Shown in pieces: positions 50,459 through 60,364 of a stretch of DNA of 64,000 nt. The notes beneath the pieces are model-generated. The model searched no databases and was not told the DNA's origin. It worked only from the letters and a program-made list of their open reading frames with translations. The first letter of the stretch is position 1; every line of letters begins with the position of its first letter. Origin of the DNA: Megascapheus bottae (taxonomy: Eukaryota; Chordata; Mammalia; Rodentia; Geomyidae); contig JANJXV010000025.1 of the NCBI GenBank assembly GCA_024803745.1, positions 22,958,610-23,022,609 of the forward strand, in the 5' to 3' direction. The translations under genes and the position numbers were made by a program.

Positions 50459-51197
50459 TTAAAGCTTTTTTTTTGGTGCTAGAAGTTGCAATGCAGCGTC
50501 TGACCCACTGTCTGTCATTTCTTCTCCCTTCAAGCTTGGAGGAAAGAAATTAGTCAAGATGCCTCGAGTAGAGAATGGCTCAATAACCAACAGTTTATGT
50601 GTCTGTCTGCGCAGGCCATGGATGGGGGGTATAGAAGAGGAAGAAAGTTTATTCCAGGGGATCCTAGCTGGAATGTGGACCTTTGTGTCAGGTACAGAAA
50701 ATACATTTCCCCCATTTACTAATTTACCTGGGGTGGGGGAAGCAAACAAAACCCATTAAGATGTATTTTAAATACCACAGAAGTGGTATACCACAAATAC
50801 CACAAGCTAAAATAGTCTTCAATCAAGGGCTTAGATCCAGGCTCACCTATATGGTGTCAAGAGATCACAGGTGGTGACATTTTGCCACTGCTGCTTGGGG
50901 CTTTGTGTGAGTCACTTGCTCATGGCTGTGATAAAATGCCTGAGAGGAAAAAAAAAATTAAAGGAGGAAGGAAGTCACACACCTGTCCTTTCTTGGATGC
51001 AAGCTGTGCAGTGTGGGTAGTTACTCAACCCCTGGGGTTGATTATTTTTTTCCTCTCACCACACAGGAAATGTAGTATCTGAAAATAACCATGCAGGCGT
51101 CCACAGCCATCAGCTGCAAGACAAGGTGGTGGCTGATTGTGGCTAAATGGATGATGGTGGGTTCCATAAGAGGCTACTGCCTGGTTGCACCCATCTT

Positions 51198-51198
<1 letters not shown>
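50459..51198. other. Unique sequence with small inverted repeats
   Basis: TACCAC-AGAA-GTGGTA (50,773-50,788) overlaps the perfect 12-bp palindrome GTGGTATACCAC (50,783-50,794), and ATACCAC occurs three times in 32 bp. Otherwise non-repetitive with no gene. Confidence 0.5.

Positions 51199-51250
<52 letters not shown>
51199..51250. repeat. (GT)n microsatellite at a SINE tail
   Basis: A pure GT run at the tail of the following antisense SINE. Confidence 0.95.
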
Positions 51251-51251
<1 letters not shown>

Positions 51252-51488
51252 TTAGAGTTTGAACTCAGGGTCTGCGTGCTGTCCCTGAACATTTCTTTCT
51301 TTCTGTTTTTCATTTTTTTTTGCTTAAGGCTGATGCTCTACCCCTTGAACCACAGCTCCACTTCTGGCTTTTTTTTTTCCTGGTGGTTAATTAGAGTCTC
51401 ATGAACCAGCCTTCCCGGGCTGGCTTCGAACTGTGATCCTCAGATCTCAGCCTTCTGTGTAGCTACGATGACATAGATATGAGCCACT
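51251..51488 (-). mobile_element. 7SL/Geo dimeric SINE with expanded T/CTTT run
   Basis: Antisense copy: 'GAGTTTGAACTCAGGGTCTG', internal TTTCTTTCTTTC and T-runs, 'CTTGAACCACAGCTCCACTT', 'CTCAGATCTCAGCCTTCTGT'. Confidence 0.92.
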
Positions 51489-51523
51489 TTCTTATTCATC
51501 CATCCTGATTTCTGTTCTTCAAA

Positions 51524-51530
<7 letters not shown>

Positions 51531-51562
<32 letters not shown>
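51531..51562. repeat. (CA)n microsatellite
   Basis: A pure CA run, 40 bp from the preceding SINE's 5' end; not at a SINE tail. Confidence 0.95.
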
Positions 51563-51566
<4 letters not shown>

Positions 51567-52174
51567 CACAGAAGGCAGTAGCCATCTGCTGAAATATGGA
51601 CACTGGATCCAATGGGCATCAACTTGGCAATGATAGGGAGTTGGATCTGACTGGCGCCATCTTGTGTTCTTGGTGGCTGAAGAGGAAGTCCCACCCCCAG
51701 GCATGCCTGAATTTCCAGGGGCAGGGGCAGGGACTGTGGCCATAGGTTACTGGACCTCTCAGTCCTGTGTCATGAACTATCCACACTTTCTGAGCTCCCT
51801 GTATCCCTGCTCCCAGGACCAGGATCCTAATTAGGCCCTGACCAGCTCAAGCGCCATTACACTGTGCCTCCTGTCTCCTGACTCTCCTCCGTTCACCATG
51901 GCGTCCCACTTGAGCTGTCCACTGGAGTTGATCTGGTTTGTTTTTCTGCACTGGTTGCTTACCTGCCAGGCCTACCCCTGTCCAGCCTCTTGCCACTGGA
52001 TAAATCAACCTAACTGTGCAGAGTTAATTTGTCCAACTATAAACTGCACTCGATAAATGTAAAACAAAATAATTGGTTTCCTTCTATCCAAATTTAATCA
52101 TACCATAAAATGTGATCAATGCAAATAAAAGTCATCGAGTAGGTTAAGCGTTGAGAATCCATAAAGGAGAGAGG

Positions 52175-52205
<31 letters not shown>

Positions 52206-54199
52206 CGCTCAACTTCCACTCACATTGTTGTGTATGTGTGCACAGCTCTTTCCTGAGCTGATAATAGCTGGGTGGTGGTGGGGGCACCGGAAGTCTCTTT
52301 CTCCTGCCCCTTGGAGATGACGCCCTCGCAGAGCTGGGCTGCCTCTGGATCAGCTAACAGATTTGGGGTGATGGTTTTTACCTGTGTGCGCTGCAGCATC
52401 TGACCAAAGCTGTTGAGCGGCTTTTGGAGCCTCCCCAATTTCAGGTTGTGACTGGCAGGGCGTGGCTTGGTGTAAGGACCTCCACGAATGATATGGAGCA
52501 GGATGAGTGAGTGGGTGTGGCTTCTTTGCAACATGCAAAGCTTGGTAGATTCTGGTGACTTTGCAAGCATCCAAATGCCCGCTTACCCCTCCTGTCAGGG
52601 TCCTTAGGAGCCAAAGCAAGGAAAGCATTCATCACTCTTCAGTAGCCCAAGTCCTTTTCGATTCTTTCTGGACCTTGGCTTCCACTCCTAGCTTCCCCTG
52701 GCCAATGTGAAATAAAGGACCAGGTGACAGCAGCTCCTGGCAAGGCCTGGTGAGGGCTTTACTACCAAGCTACCTCCCACAGCTGGCTTCTCCCTTCTGG
52801 CCTGTGGTTGGCACTTGATGTTCGCTGGCTGAGTGAGTGGCTCAAGAAATGAATGAAGTGTTTGCAGCACACATTCTGAAAGTCCTTCCAGATGGAGAGG
52901 ATGATGCAAGGCCAAGTTCCTGTAGAATGGTACCCAAAGAGTTCAGGCCCTCGGCTCTCACGGTTGGAACTGGAGCTGAGTGGAGATGACAGGGACTCAG
53001 CTCTGAGTACTCAGGCTAGGATGGGTTAGGTTCTTCCTGGACTGGCAGAGGAAGGTCACATACAAAGTGTTCAATGCCCCCCCTCCCCTCCTAAAAGAAA
53101 ACCTACTTGTCTATTTCTTGGCTTTCCCAGGGGTTCATTTCCTGCCTGTCCTGCTTCTCTGGACCCTGACTCTAGCCTTTCATCACTAACACATCTCTGG
53201 CCATTTCCCACTTCTATTCGTCTGCTTTCAATAATTAGGTATGTATTTATTAGGTATTTATCAAGTCAACGGACAGCTCGTGAAGTTTTGCTTCATCGTA
53301 GCCAGAGGTTTAGAAGGGCAGTTTGTATGCAGCTCCCAGCGGGCCTGGCAAAGCCGCTCTCTGGATTGAAATGATGACAAGGATGCGGTTTTATGAGCCG
53401 GCAGGATTGAAGAGTCCAAATGTTAGAGCTGGCTATCCATATATATGCATGTTTAATTTTGAAATTGTGTTTTCTTCTGAGCTTACTTCTGAAAGAAATC
53501 CATGAATATCCAGACAGCGGGGTGTGGAAAGGCACTGAGGCAGGAGCGAGGCTGAGGTTAGTGAGACACTGTGGGGGTGCCTGGAGCTTCCTGAACAGCT
53601 GGAATGAAAGATTACTCTGGAAAAGGGCAGGGAAGTGGAAGAGATGGGAGAGGCAAGAAGATCCATGAAGCCAGAGCTGCAGCCCAGAAGCAGAGCAGTG
53701 ATACTTACTCCCCAGGGGGGAGTCAAGGGCTGAGCCCTTTAAAGGACTGGTGACCGGATTACAGTCTGTCTAGCCTGTGTGTTTGTGTCCCATTTGATAC
53801 ACCCTTCCAGATTTAGATATTTTCAATACTTTATTGTTCTTCTGGAGAAATAGAAAACGGAGAGGAAACTGTCCATCCAGCTCAGAGATACACAAGGTGC
53901 ATGTTTTTCTCTCACCCGTGGCAGTTAGATCTAAATTATAAATACATATGTAAACACATACAGGGTTAACTAAAGTATGGTCTATGGAAAGGGAGGATTC
54001 CAGCCATGTAAGTCCTTTGAACAACTAACTTGCAGTCTAACAAAATGAATACCAGGAGGCTGGAACTTGAGGTGTCTGTGTGTGTGTGGGGGGAGTCGGG
54101 TGAGATTCAGGGGAAATAGGAGAGACACATAGAGAGAAGAGGGGTATGGGGAGATACTATTCAAAGTACTGATGTGAAAAAAACAGAGCCAGGTAAATT
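51563..54199. other. SINE-free 2.6-kb segment with CNE-like core
   Basis: No SINE is recognisable. A GA run lies at 52,168-52,205. 53,225-53,520 is non-repetitive and evenly mixed (CAATAATTAGGTATG, GTCAACGGACAGCTCGTG, TTGAAATGATGACAAGG, ATGTTTAATTTTGAAATTG), like a conserved element. Frames of up to 116 codons show no domain. Confidence 0.35.
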
Positions 54200-54560
54200 G
54201 GAAGGATAGAGTCCTGCCTCATTCCCTCAGGTCAGGCAAGACAAGAGGTGCACTTGAACAGCCTTGACCACATACCTGTCTGTAGGTAGGCCATCTGGGC
54301 AGACACCATCCTTGGTCCCCAGGGGACAATAGCCCCTCAAACCAAGTGGAACATTCCCCTGTGAGCCTGGCCAAAGACATCGCCCTGGGCCCCCAAGAGA
54401 ACATAACCCATTTTTAAACATTTTGCTTCTTTTTTAAGCCCTATAGAAAGAAGCTCACCCCCAAATCCAGTCCCTGGGACAACCTCTAATCCCAGGGGAA
54501 GGTCTGTGCTTCTCCTTGTTTCTCAATAAACAGTCTTTGCCTATTGACAAACCTATTCAT
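54200..54560 (+). mobile_element. Probable solo LTR of an endogenous retrovirus
   Basis: A TATA-like 'TTTTTAAGCCCTATAGAAAG' (about 54,431) is followed about 75 bp later by a polyadenylation signal in 'TTTCTCAATAAACAGTCTTT' (54,519) and a 'TTGCCTATTG' U5-like stretch, the layout of a rodent retroviral LTR. No gag, pol or env reading frame is nearby. Exact ends and target-site duplication were not found. Confidence 0.45.
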
Positions 54561-54637
54561 AAAAGAGGTGCCACAGACCAAGAGACAATGTCCTCATAGA
54601 TGGATGGGTTGAATTGAAACCCCAACCACTCAAAGAT

Positions 54638-54668
54638 AATAATAATAAATAATAATAATAATAATAAT
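54638..54668. repeat. (AAT)n microsatellite
   Basis: A run of AAT/ATA trinucleotides. Confidence 0.95.
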
Positions 54669-54969
54669 GGAAATTCCAAAGGCTACCTGTTGGATTTAGT
54701 TATGTTTTTCGAGGATCCATGCCTCCTTTTTATTTTACGGTAACAGCAGTCAGGTTTTCTCCTCAGAAATTACTCAGGCCTGGGCCTCACCATGGCAGAA
54801 GGGTCTCTTCCTCTACTTTTCAGGCTCATGGGACAGAAAGCGTGAATCCCATTGTTGTTACTACAGCTGCAATTATTTGTGTTGGCATTATTAGAATCTG
54901 ATATTATTTTGAGTCATGCTTCTACCATTTATAATCAAACGAGGCTTTTGTTCGTTTGTTTCTGTTTGT
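54669..54969. other. Unique sequence, nothing recognised
   Basis: Non-repetitive, no feature supported. Confidence 0.4.
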
Positions 54970-55046
54970 TGGTGGTACTGAGGTTTGAACTCAGGACCGC
55001 ATGCTTGCTCAGCTAGTGCTCTACTCTTTTAACCATGACTCCAACC
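54970..55046 (-). mobile_element. Old ID-like SINE monomer
   Basis: 'GGTACTGAGGTTTGAACTCA', 'CGCATGCTTGCTCAGCTAGT' and 'CTCTTTTAACCATGACTCC' form an antisense tRNA-like unit. A dimeric SINE later inserted at its end. Confidence 0.65.
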
Positions 55047-55048
55047 TT

Positions 55049-55225
55049 ACCAGTCCTGGGGCTTGAACTCAGGACTTGGACTCTGTCCCTGAGCCTCTCT
55101 GTGTTCAGAACTAGCACTCTATCACTTGAGCCACAGTGCCACTTCTGGCCTTTTCTGTTTATGTGATACCGAGGACTCACACCCAGGGCTTAGTGCATGT
55201 CAGGCAAGCACTCTCTACTAATAGT
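55049..55225 (-). mobile_element. IDL-Geo SINE with target-site duplication
   Basis: Antisense right monomer ('CAGTCCTGGGGCTTGAACTC', 'CACTTGAGCCACAGTGCCAC') joined to the tRNA-like left monomer ('CACACCCAGGGCTTAGTGCA', 'CAGGCAAGCACTCTCTACTA'). Perfect 10-nt duplications CTCCAACCTT flank it (55,039 and 55,226). More diverged than the other IDL-Geo copies. Confidence 0.88.
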
Positions 55226-55730
55226 CTCCAACCTTGTTGTTTGATGATTATTGTGGAGAAGGAGTCTAGCAACTCTTTCCTGCCAGGCTTAAGCAGAGAG
55301 GCTACAGGAGAGTCCGTGGGTCTGGCAGGAGGTTAGGGGTTGGGGAACCCGCAGCCAGAGGATACTGGTCCAACTGAGGCATAGAAATTGCCAGGCTGCT
55401 GTGAAGCCTTTAAAAATGTTTTGACAATCGAGCCAATCCATCAGAACCTTTAATTGGGTTTTGACAGCCTTGTTCTATATGTAAATACGGGGTACTGGTG
55501 GGGTTGTTTATAACCAAACTGTCTGTTTATGCAAATTGTGTTCCAAGATCACAGCATTAACATTGCAGGATAAACACAATCCTTTTTTTTTTTAATTTAA
55601 TGCCAACCTTGCTTCCTCCTTAGGGGCCTGGGGTTTAGTTTCCTCTTTGGCTTTTAAACAGAGCAAAACAGTTTGGTAAGCAATTGGAAACCTGGTTCCC
55701 ACAGTTTCTATGCGTGGGGTCATGTGACTT

Positions 55731-55734
<4 letters not shown>
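55226..55734. other. CNE-like unique sequence with an octamer motif
   Basis: 55,385-55,615 is non-repetitive. It holds a perfect POU octamer ATGCAAAT (about 55,529), two TTTTGACA words 36 bp apart (55,419, 55,455), CCTTTAATTGGG and CATTAACATTG. It looks regulatory; conservation is untested. Confidence 0.35.
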
Positions 55735-55783
<49 letters not shown>

Positions 55784-55785
55784 TG
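55735..55785. repeat. (TG)n microsatellite
   Basis: A pure TG run with no SINE at either edge. Confidence 0.95.
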
Positions 55786-56224
55786 TGATTATTTGAATTT
55801 CCTTCTAAATTAGAGATCCTTCCATAATTGGGGAAGGCTGGGGAGAAACAGGCCTTGGTCCTTTTGAAACACTATGGCAATACTTGGTCCCTAGCACAGG
55901 TGGGTTCTTCCAGTAGGGTCTGCTGGCTCTTTTATCACAGGCATAATGTCATTGTTCTCATTTCTTCCAGAATAATCTAGCTATCCCACACAAACTTCTG
56001 CACCTTATTCCCTCTCCCCTTTCTCTCTACTTTTTACCTTTATGATTAAAAAAAAAAGTCTGTCATCTCTCCCCTGGTCCGTGTGATGCTCTGGGCTCAA
56101 GACCCCATTTCCTTTGTCTCTCTAGATTCTTCTTGAATCCCAAACACCAACTCTACTGAATTGCCCACAGACTTTTCTCCCTGGCTTGAAATGTGTCATC
56201 AGTGCACACACAGATGTGACTCAC
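55786..56224. other. Unique sequence, no gene seen
   Basis: Non-repetitive; no feature supported. Confidence 0.45.
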
Positions 56225-56455
56225 CACAAGCTGGTGTGTCATGCTGTCATTGCAGTTACTCAAGAGGCTGAGATCGGAGGATCATGGTTCAAAGCCAGCC
56301 TGGGAAAGATAGTCCATGAGACTGTGATTTCCAATGAACCACCAGAAAACTGGAAGTGGAGCTGTGGCTCAATGTGGTAGAGAGCTAGCCATGAGCAGAA
56401 AAGCTCAGGGACCAGGTGTTGAGTTCAAGTCCCACAACTGGCACAAAACAAAGAC
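56225..56455 (+). mobile_element. 7SL/Geo dimeric SINE
   Basis: Sense copy: 'GAGGATCATGGTTCAAAGCC', 'GATTTCCAATGAACCACCAG', 'GGAGCTGTGGCTCAATGTGG', 'TTGAGTTCAAGTCCCACAAC'. Confidence 0.92.
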
Positions 56456-56500
56456 AAACTATAAAACCCTCACACTGCTCATCTTAATATTCATCAAGTG

Positions 56501-56693
56501 GGGCCAGGAGTTTGGCTGAGTGGAAGAGTGTTTGCCTAGCATGCACGAAGACCCAGGTTTGATTCCTCGGTACCACATACATAGAAAAAAACTGGAAGTG
56601 GTGCTGTGGCTCAAGTGCTAGAGCTCTAGCCTTGAGAAAGTCCAAGGACAGCAGTGCTCAGGCTCTGAGCTCAAGGTCCAGGACTGGCAAAAT
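56501..56693 (+). mobile_element. IDL-Geo SINE with target-site duplication
   Basis: Sense copy: 'GGCCAGGAGTTTGGCTGAGT', 'CCAGGTTTGATTCCTCGGTA', then right monomer 'GTGCTGTGGCTCAAGTGCTA' with the family-diagnostic 'GAGAAAGTCCAAGGACAG'. Flanked by AATATTCATCAAGTG (56,486) and AATATTTATCAAGTG (56,694). Confidence 0.95.
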
Positions 56694-56867
56694 AATATTT
56701 ATCAAGTGCATTAAATGAAGCTATGGGGGACAGAGCAGAGATGGACACAGAGAAGGCCCTCATGAAATTTATTGCTCAGTGGAGTTTGTGCACGGACCTA
56801 TCCCCAGTTTCAGGGGTAGATATCTCTTCTCTAAGGTCCATAGATAGTACAAAGTCAGACCCAGTAC

Positions 56868-56952
56868 TGAGGCCAGCTTTGAGCCATGATCCCCAGATCT
56901 CAGCCTCCTGAGCAGTGGGGATGACAGATGTGGATCACCGGTGCTCAGCTTT
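56868..56952 (-). mobile_element. 7SL/Geo head fragment, antisense
   Basis: 'GCCAGCTTTGAGCCATGATC', 'CTCAGCCTCCTGAGCAGTGG' and 'ATCACCGGTGCTCAGCTT'. It faces a sense fragment of the same family 14 bp away, a pattern left by nested insertion or inversion. Confidence 0.85.
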
Positions 56953-56965
56953 CTGACTTGACTTT

Positions 56966-57050
56966 CTGTGAGACTCTTATCTCCAATTAACCACCAGAAA
57001 ACCAGCAGTGTTGCTGTGGCTTAAAGTGGTAGGGCACTAGCCCAGAGCAG
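56966..57050 (+). mobile_element. 7SL/Geo SINE, middle part
   Basis: 'TGTGAGACTCTTATCTCCAA', 'TTAACCACCAGAAAACCAGC', 'TGTTGCTGTGGCTTAAAGTG'. It starts in the left-monomer linker and stops before the B box. Confidence 0.88.
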
Positions 57051-57868
57051 GAAAGGGATCCTTTCCAGGTCATCCAGGAAGCCAAGCAGAAGACCAAAGT
57101 TGGTGACTTTTCTTTCCCCTCCCAGCTGCTGACTGTGTGATGGCGGCTGTGACCCCGGTGTGGGGCCCTGGAGGGGGTACAAAGTACCCACGATGCCATT
57201 ATTTTTACCACTCAGTAATTCACAGGTGCCTGCCCAACTATTTTATCAGGAGAGCTACCATTATGCTTCACTGGGGGGCTGTAGCATAAACTGTCTATGC
57301 AGGATCATTAGGAAGTTAGATTTCAAAGCTGGACTCAAGCTTTAAGCCATTTATAATCTACTAAATATTTCAGAGTGTATGTCTCAAGGCATCTGAAAAT
57401 TACAAGGATCTTTCACGGTCTCATTTGGGGCATATATCTGATGTGGATAGACAGAGTCCTGGCTCTGTTTTGCTTGAGAAAAAAAAGAGCCAGATCTCAA
57501 TAAGAAGGGTAGAAAAGTCCAATGATTTACATGCTAAGTGGTGAAGGGTGGAGTTAGGTGGCAAAAAAAAAAAACCCTCGCACAGACATATTCACACATT
57601 CTCTGCAAGACGGGTGCAGTAGCAAAGGCCTAGAAATGATAAAAATAAATCAAAGTGCTTTACTTCCATATGACACAATACAGGTGTGCAAATAATCAGG
57701 AGAGATTGCCACACGCTGCGAGAAATGATCTTTAGAACATGCTCCATTGATACACATGCAAAGGTGTAGAATGCAATCCACAGTGTTCGTCTAACAATGA
57801 AAATTAAATGCGACCTTTTCATATATTTTCAAGGGCATCTTTAAAAAAAAAAAAGGAAGCTGGACAGA
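57051..57868. other. Unique AT-rich sequence, no gene seen
   Basis: Non-repetitive with A-runs at 57,563 and 57,842. Nothing coding. Confidence 0.45.
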
Positions 57869-58081
57869 GGGCCTGGCACGGATGGCTCATGCCTGTAATT
57901 GTAGCTACCCAGAAGGCTCAGACCTGAGGAGTATAGCTGGAGGCCCATCCAGGCAGAAAAATGCAGACTTTAACCAGCAGAAAGCTGGAAGAGAAGGGGT
58001 GATTCAAGCCCCAGAGTACCAGCCTCCAATGAAAAGGTTAATCAAGAGCCCGAGACCCTGAGTTCAAGCTCCTGAAAGCAT
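57869..58081 (+). mobile_element. 7SL/Geo dimeric SINE, diverged
   Basis: Sense copy: 'GGCACGGATGGCTCATGCCT', 'GTAGCTACCCAGAAGGCTCA', 'CCCTGAGTTCAAGCTCCTGA'. Confidence 0.9.
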
Positions 58082-58374
58082 AAAACAACAACAAAAACAA
58101 GTTGTACAGGGAGGGCTTCTGTCCCCTGTTAACAGGCATTCATGATCTAATGGGGGGCCACTATAATTTATTGGTCTTTTCCTTCTATTGGAAAGAGACT
58201 GATAGGAACTAGACAGAAACAATCCCCTCCTTCCCATTTGCTGTCAATTTTCCAACAGTGCCTTCTATTGGTCGGAGCTACAGGGATCTGTGTACCACAG
58301 AATTCTGGGAAATTTAGTGTACAGGTTTCCCATCTCATGGTCCTGGGTCTAAGAGAGATTGGTTAAGTATTACA

Positions 58375-58640
58375 CACAGGCCAAACCTGGCCCGCTGGCT
58401 TGCTTTTGTATTTAAGAAATGGTTTAAAAATTTTTAAATGGTTGAGTTGAAAGAATAAAGAGAAGAATAATATTTTACGACATGTGCAAATGATAGGAGA
58501 TTCACATTTCGCTGTCCATAAATTCCAGCCGTGTCCATTCATTTCTGTGTTGTCTGCAGTTGTTTTATGGCACGCTGACAGGTTTGGGCAGTTCCAATGG
58601 AGCCCTTTGTGATCTGCAACGAATCTAAAATCCTTACCAC
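58375..58640. mobile_element. Ancient DNA-transposon fossil (hAT-like)
   Basis: 'CAGGCCAAACCTGGCCCGCT', 'GCTTGCTTTTGTATTTAAGA', 'GCCGTGTCCATTCATTTCTG', 'TGTTGTCTGCAGTTGTTTTA' and 'AATCTAAAATCCTTACCACC' follow a familiar ancient non-autonomous element ('CCAAATCTGGCCCGCCGCCTGTTTTTGTA...CCATTCGTTTACGTATTGTCTATGG...'). I believe it is of the hAT-Charlie class; the subfamily is not certain. Confidence 0.65.
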
Positions 58641-59169
58641 CTGGTCTTGAACAGACAATGTGTACTGAAAGACAACTGAGCTCCCAACACACGGGGCAAA
58701 GTCCCTTTACAGAGACGAGACCATGAGAATGTACACCTTCCAAAAGACATAAAGCATCACTAGTCCCTGCTCTGGGTCCAATCCCCCACTCAATTTTGGC
58801 ATACCCAGTGTGGAAACAAGCCAAAGTTCTGACCCCCAGAGAAGCCTATAGGAGACAATTGCTTGAGCAATATGACCAGTCAGTCATTAATTCAGGCTGC
58901 AGGGAATGTGATGCAGGACCTGCACGTGGTGTTGGGTGAGTTTCTCACTGACACCGATGTGCATCTCAGGAAAATCTTTCAGAAGCCCCGCAAATCTCCT
59001 CTCTCCTCCCCATCACTGTTAGTCTCATCTGGTTCAGTTTCTTCAGTCCAACAACTTGGATTTTAAAGCCCCTGTGTCATGCCTTTTGGCGTCTGTCTTT
59101 CCAGTGTTCATGAATGACCTAGGCATGCATGCTAGATCACTGACAGTTTTTCTTTTCTTTTTTTTTCTC
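58641..59169. other. Unique sequence, no gene seen
   Basis: Non-repetitive; the frame at 58,863-59,066 has no recognisable domain. Confidence 0.45.
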
Positions 59170-59352
59170 CCCCAAGGCAAGTCTTACTATGTAGCCTACA
59201 CTAGCCTGGACAGTGATCCTCCTGTTTCTATTTCCCATAACTGCTGATCTGATAGGCATACCTTTTCTGTTAGGGATGGGATCTTTGCCTGGATTGACCT
59301 CTATCCCAGTCTCCCAAGTAGCTAGAAATCCAGGCAGGAGCCAACACACTCA
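59170..59352 (-). mobile_element. Old B1-like SINE, antisense
   Basis: 'CTTACTATGTAGCCTACACT', 'AGCCTGGACAGTGATCCTCC' and 'CAGTCTCCCAAGTAGCTAGA' are antisense B1/Alu-type motifs (the 'gtagcccaggctgg' side, then the 'ctcccaagtagctgg' head). The two halves are separated by more than one B1 length, so this may be a dimer or have an insertion. It lacks any Geo monomer. Confidence 0.6.
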
Positions 59353-59449
59353 GCTCTGTGTCTTTTTTTTTTTAATGAAGAAATGCTCTAGAGTGAGACT
59401 GACAGCACTGTTTCTTATTTCAAATGCTCCCATTTAATGAGGCAATGCT

Positions 59450-59631
59450 GGCTGGGAGTTTGGCCTAGTGATAAAGTGCTTGCCTAGCATGCACAAAGAC
59501 CTGGGTTCGATTCCTCTGTACTACATACATAGAAAAAGCCAGAGCGGTGCTATGGCTCAAGTGGTAGAGCTCTAGCCTTGACAAAGCCCAAGGACAGTGC
59601 TCAGGCCCCTTAGTTCAAGGCCCAAGACACA
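59450..59631 (+). mobile_element. IDL-Geo SINE with target-site duplication
   Basis: Sense copy: 'GGCTGGGAGTTTGGCCTAGT', 'CCTGGGTTCGATTCCTCTGT', 'TGCTATGGCTCAAGTGGTAG', 'AAAGCCCAAGGACAGTGCTC'. The tail became (CA)n. TTAATGAGGCAATGCT (59,434) recurs with one mismatch at 59,694. Confidence 0.95.
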
Positions 59632-59673
<42 letters not shown>

Positions 59674-59692
59674 ACATACACACACACACTTA
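59632..59692. repeat. (CA)n microsatellite at a SINE tail
   Basis: A CA run with ATAC interruptions lying between the IDL-Geo body and its 3' target-site duplication, so it formed inside the inserted element. Confidence 0.95.
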
Positions 59693-59709
59693 CTTAATGA
59701 GACAATGCT

Positions 59710-60148
59710 TTCACAGGCACAGTAATTGAATGAGGCACAAGGTAACTACAGCGGATAGAGCAGTTGCACACGAATGTGGTCCAGACCAGCTCTGGGTTGC
59801 TTAGCCAGCCCTGGTGATGATGGCAGGATCATGGACAGGTCTAAACTGACCCGACTCTACCAGCGTGTGTGATCTGCCATACTCAGGGACGGCTGCCATA
59901 TTGGATGGGTTCAAGCCTGGGAAATGTGACTGGGCTTTAGGCACCCAGTACTTATTCTGTAGTTTTGCTGGTTCCTGAGTGGAGTACTTAGTGGTGTCGG
60001 CTGTTGGCTCACAGGGACCCGAGGTGTCTTGATATAGAGAAGAGAAAGCTGGCTGTTGGGTGTGAATGAAGTAGAACATGGTGTCCTGTGACAACTGGGA
60101 AAATTGGAAGGCATTTTGCCCTCTAGAGAGTTGGATTTCAGAAGATAA
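59710..60148. other. Unique sequence, no gene seen
   Basis: Non-repetitive; the reverse frame at 59,801-60,094 has no recognisable domain. Confidence 0.45.
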
Positions 60149-60160
60149 AAAAGAAACTCT

Positions 60161-60353
60161 GGCCGGGAGTTTGGCCTAGTGGTTAAAGTGCTTGCCTAGC
60201 ATGCATGAAGACCCGGGTTCGATTCCTCAGTACCACATACATAGAAAAAAGCTGGAAGTGGTGCTGAGGCTCAAGTGGTAGAGCTCTAGCCTTGAGAAAG
60301 TCCAAGGACAGTGCTCAGGCCCTGAGCTCAAGCCCAGGACTGGCAAAAAAAAA
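60161..60353 (+). mobile_element. IDL-Geo SINE, best-preserved copy
   Basis: The left monomer has an intact A box (TGGCCTAGTGG, 60,172-60,182) and B box (GGTTCGATTCC, 60,216-60,226). The right monomer starts at 60,251 and carries its own A-like box (GGCTCAAGTGG) and B-like word (GAGCTCAAGCC). An A-rich tail follows, and perfect 10-nt duplications AAAAGAAACT flank it (60,149 and 60,355). It is the reference copy for the family in this window. Confidence 0.97.
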
Positions 60354-60364
60354 GAAAAGAAACT

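Noticed and set aside
58363..58824. 153-codon Cys-rich reverse frame
   Set aside because: It overlaps an ancient DNA-transposon fossil and has no recognisable domain; the cysteines are not regularly spaced.
60161..60240. tRNA gene
   Set aside because: A and B boxes are present, but the unit lacks a foldable cloverleaf acceptor stem, continues into a second monomer and occurs in many copies: it is a tRNA-derived SINE.
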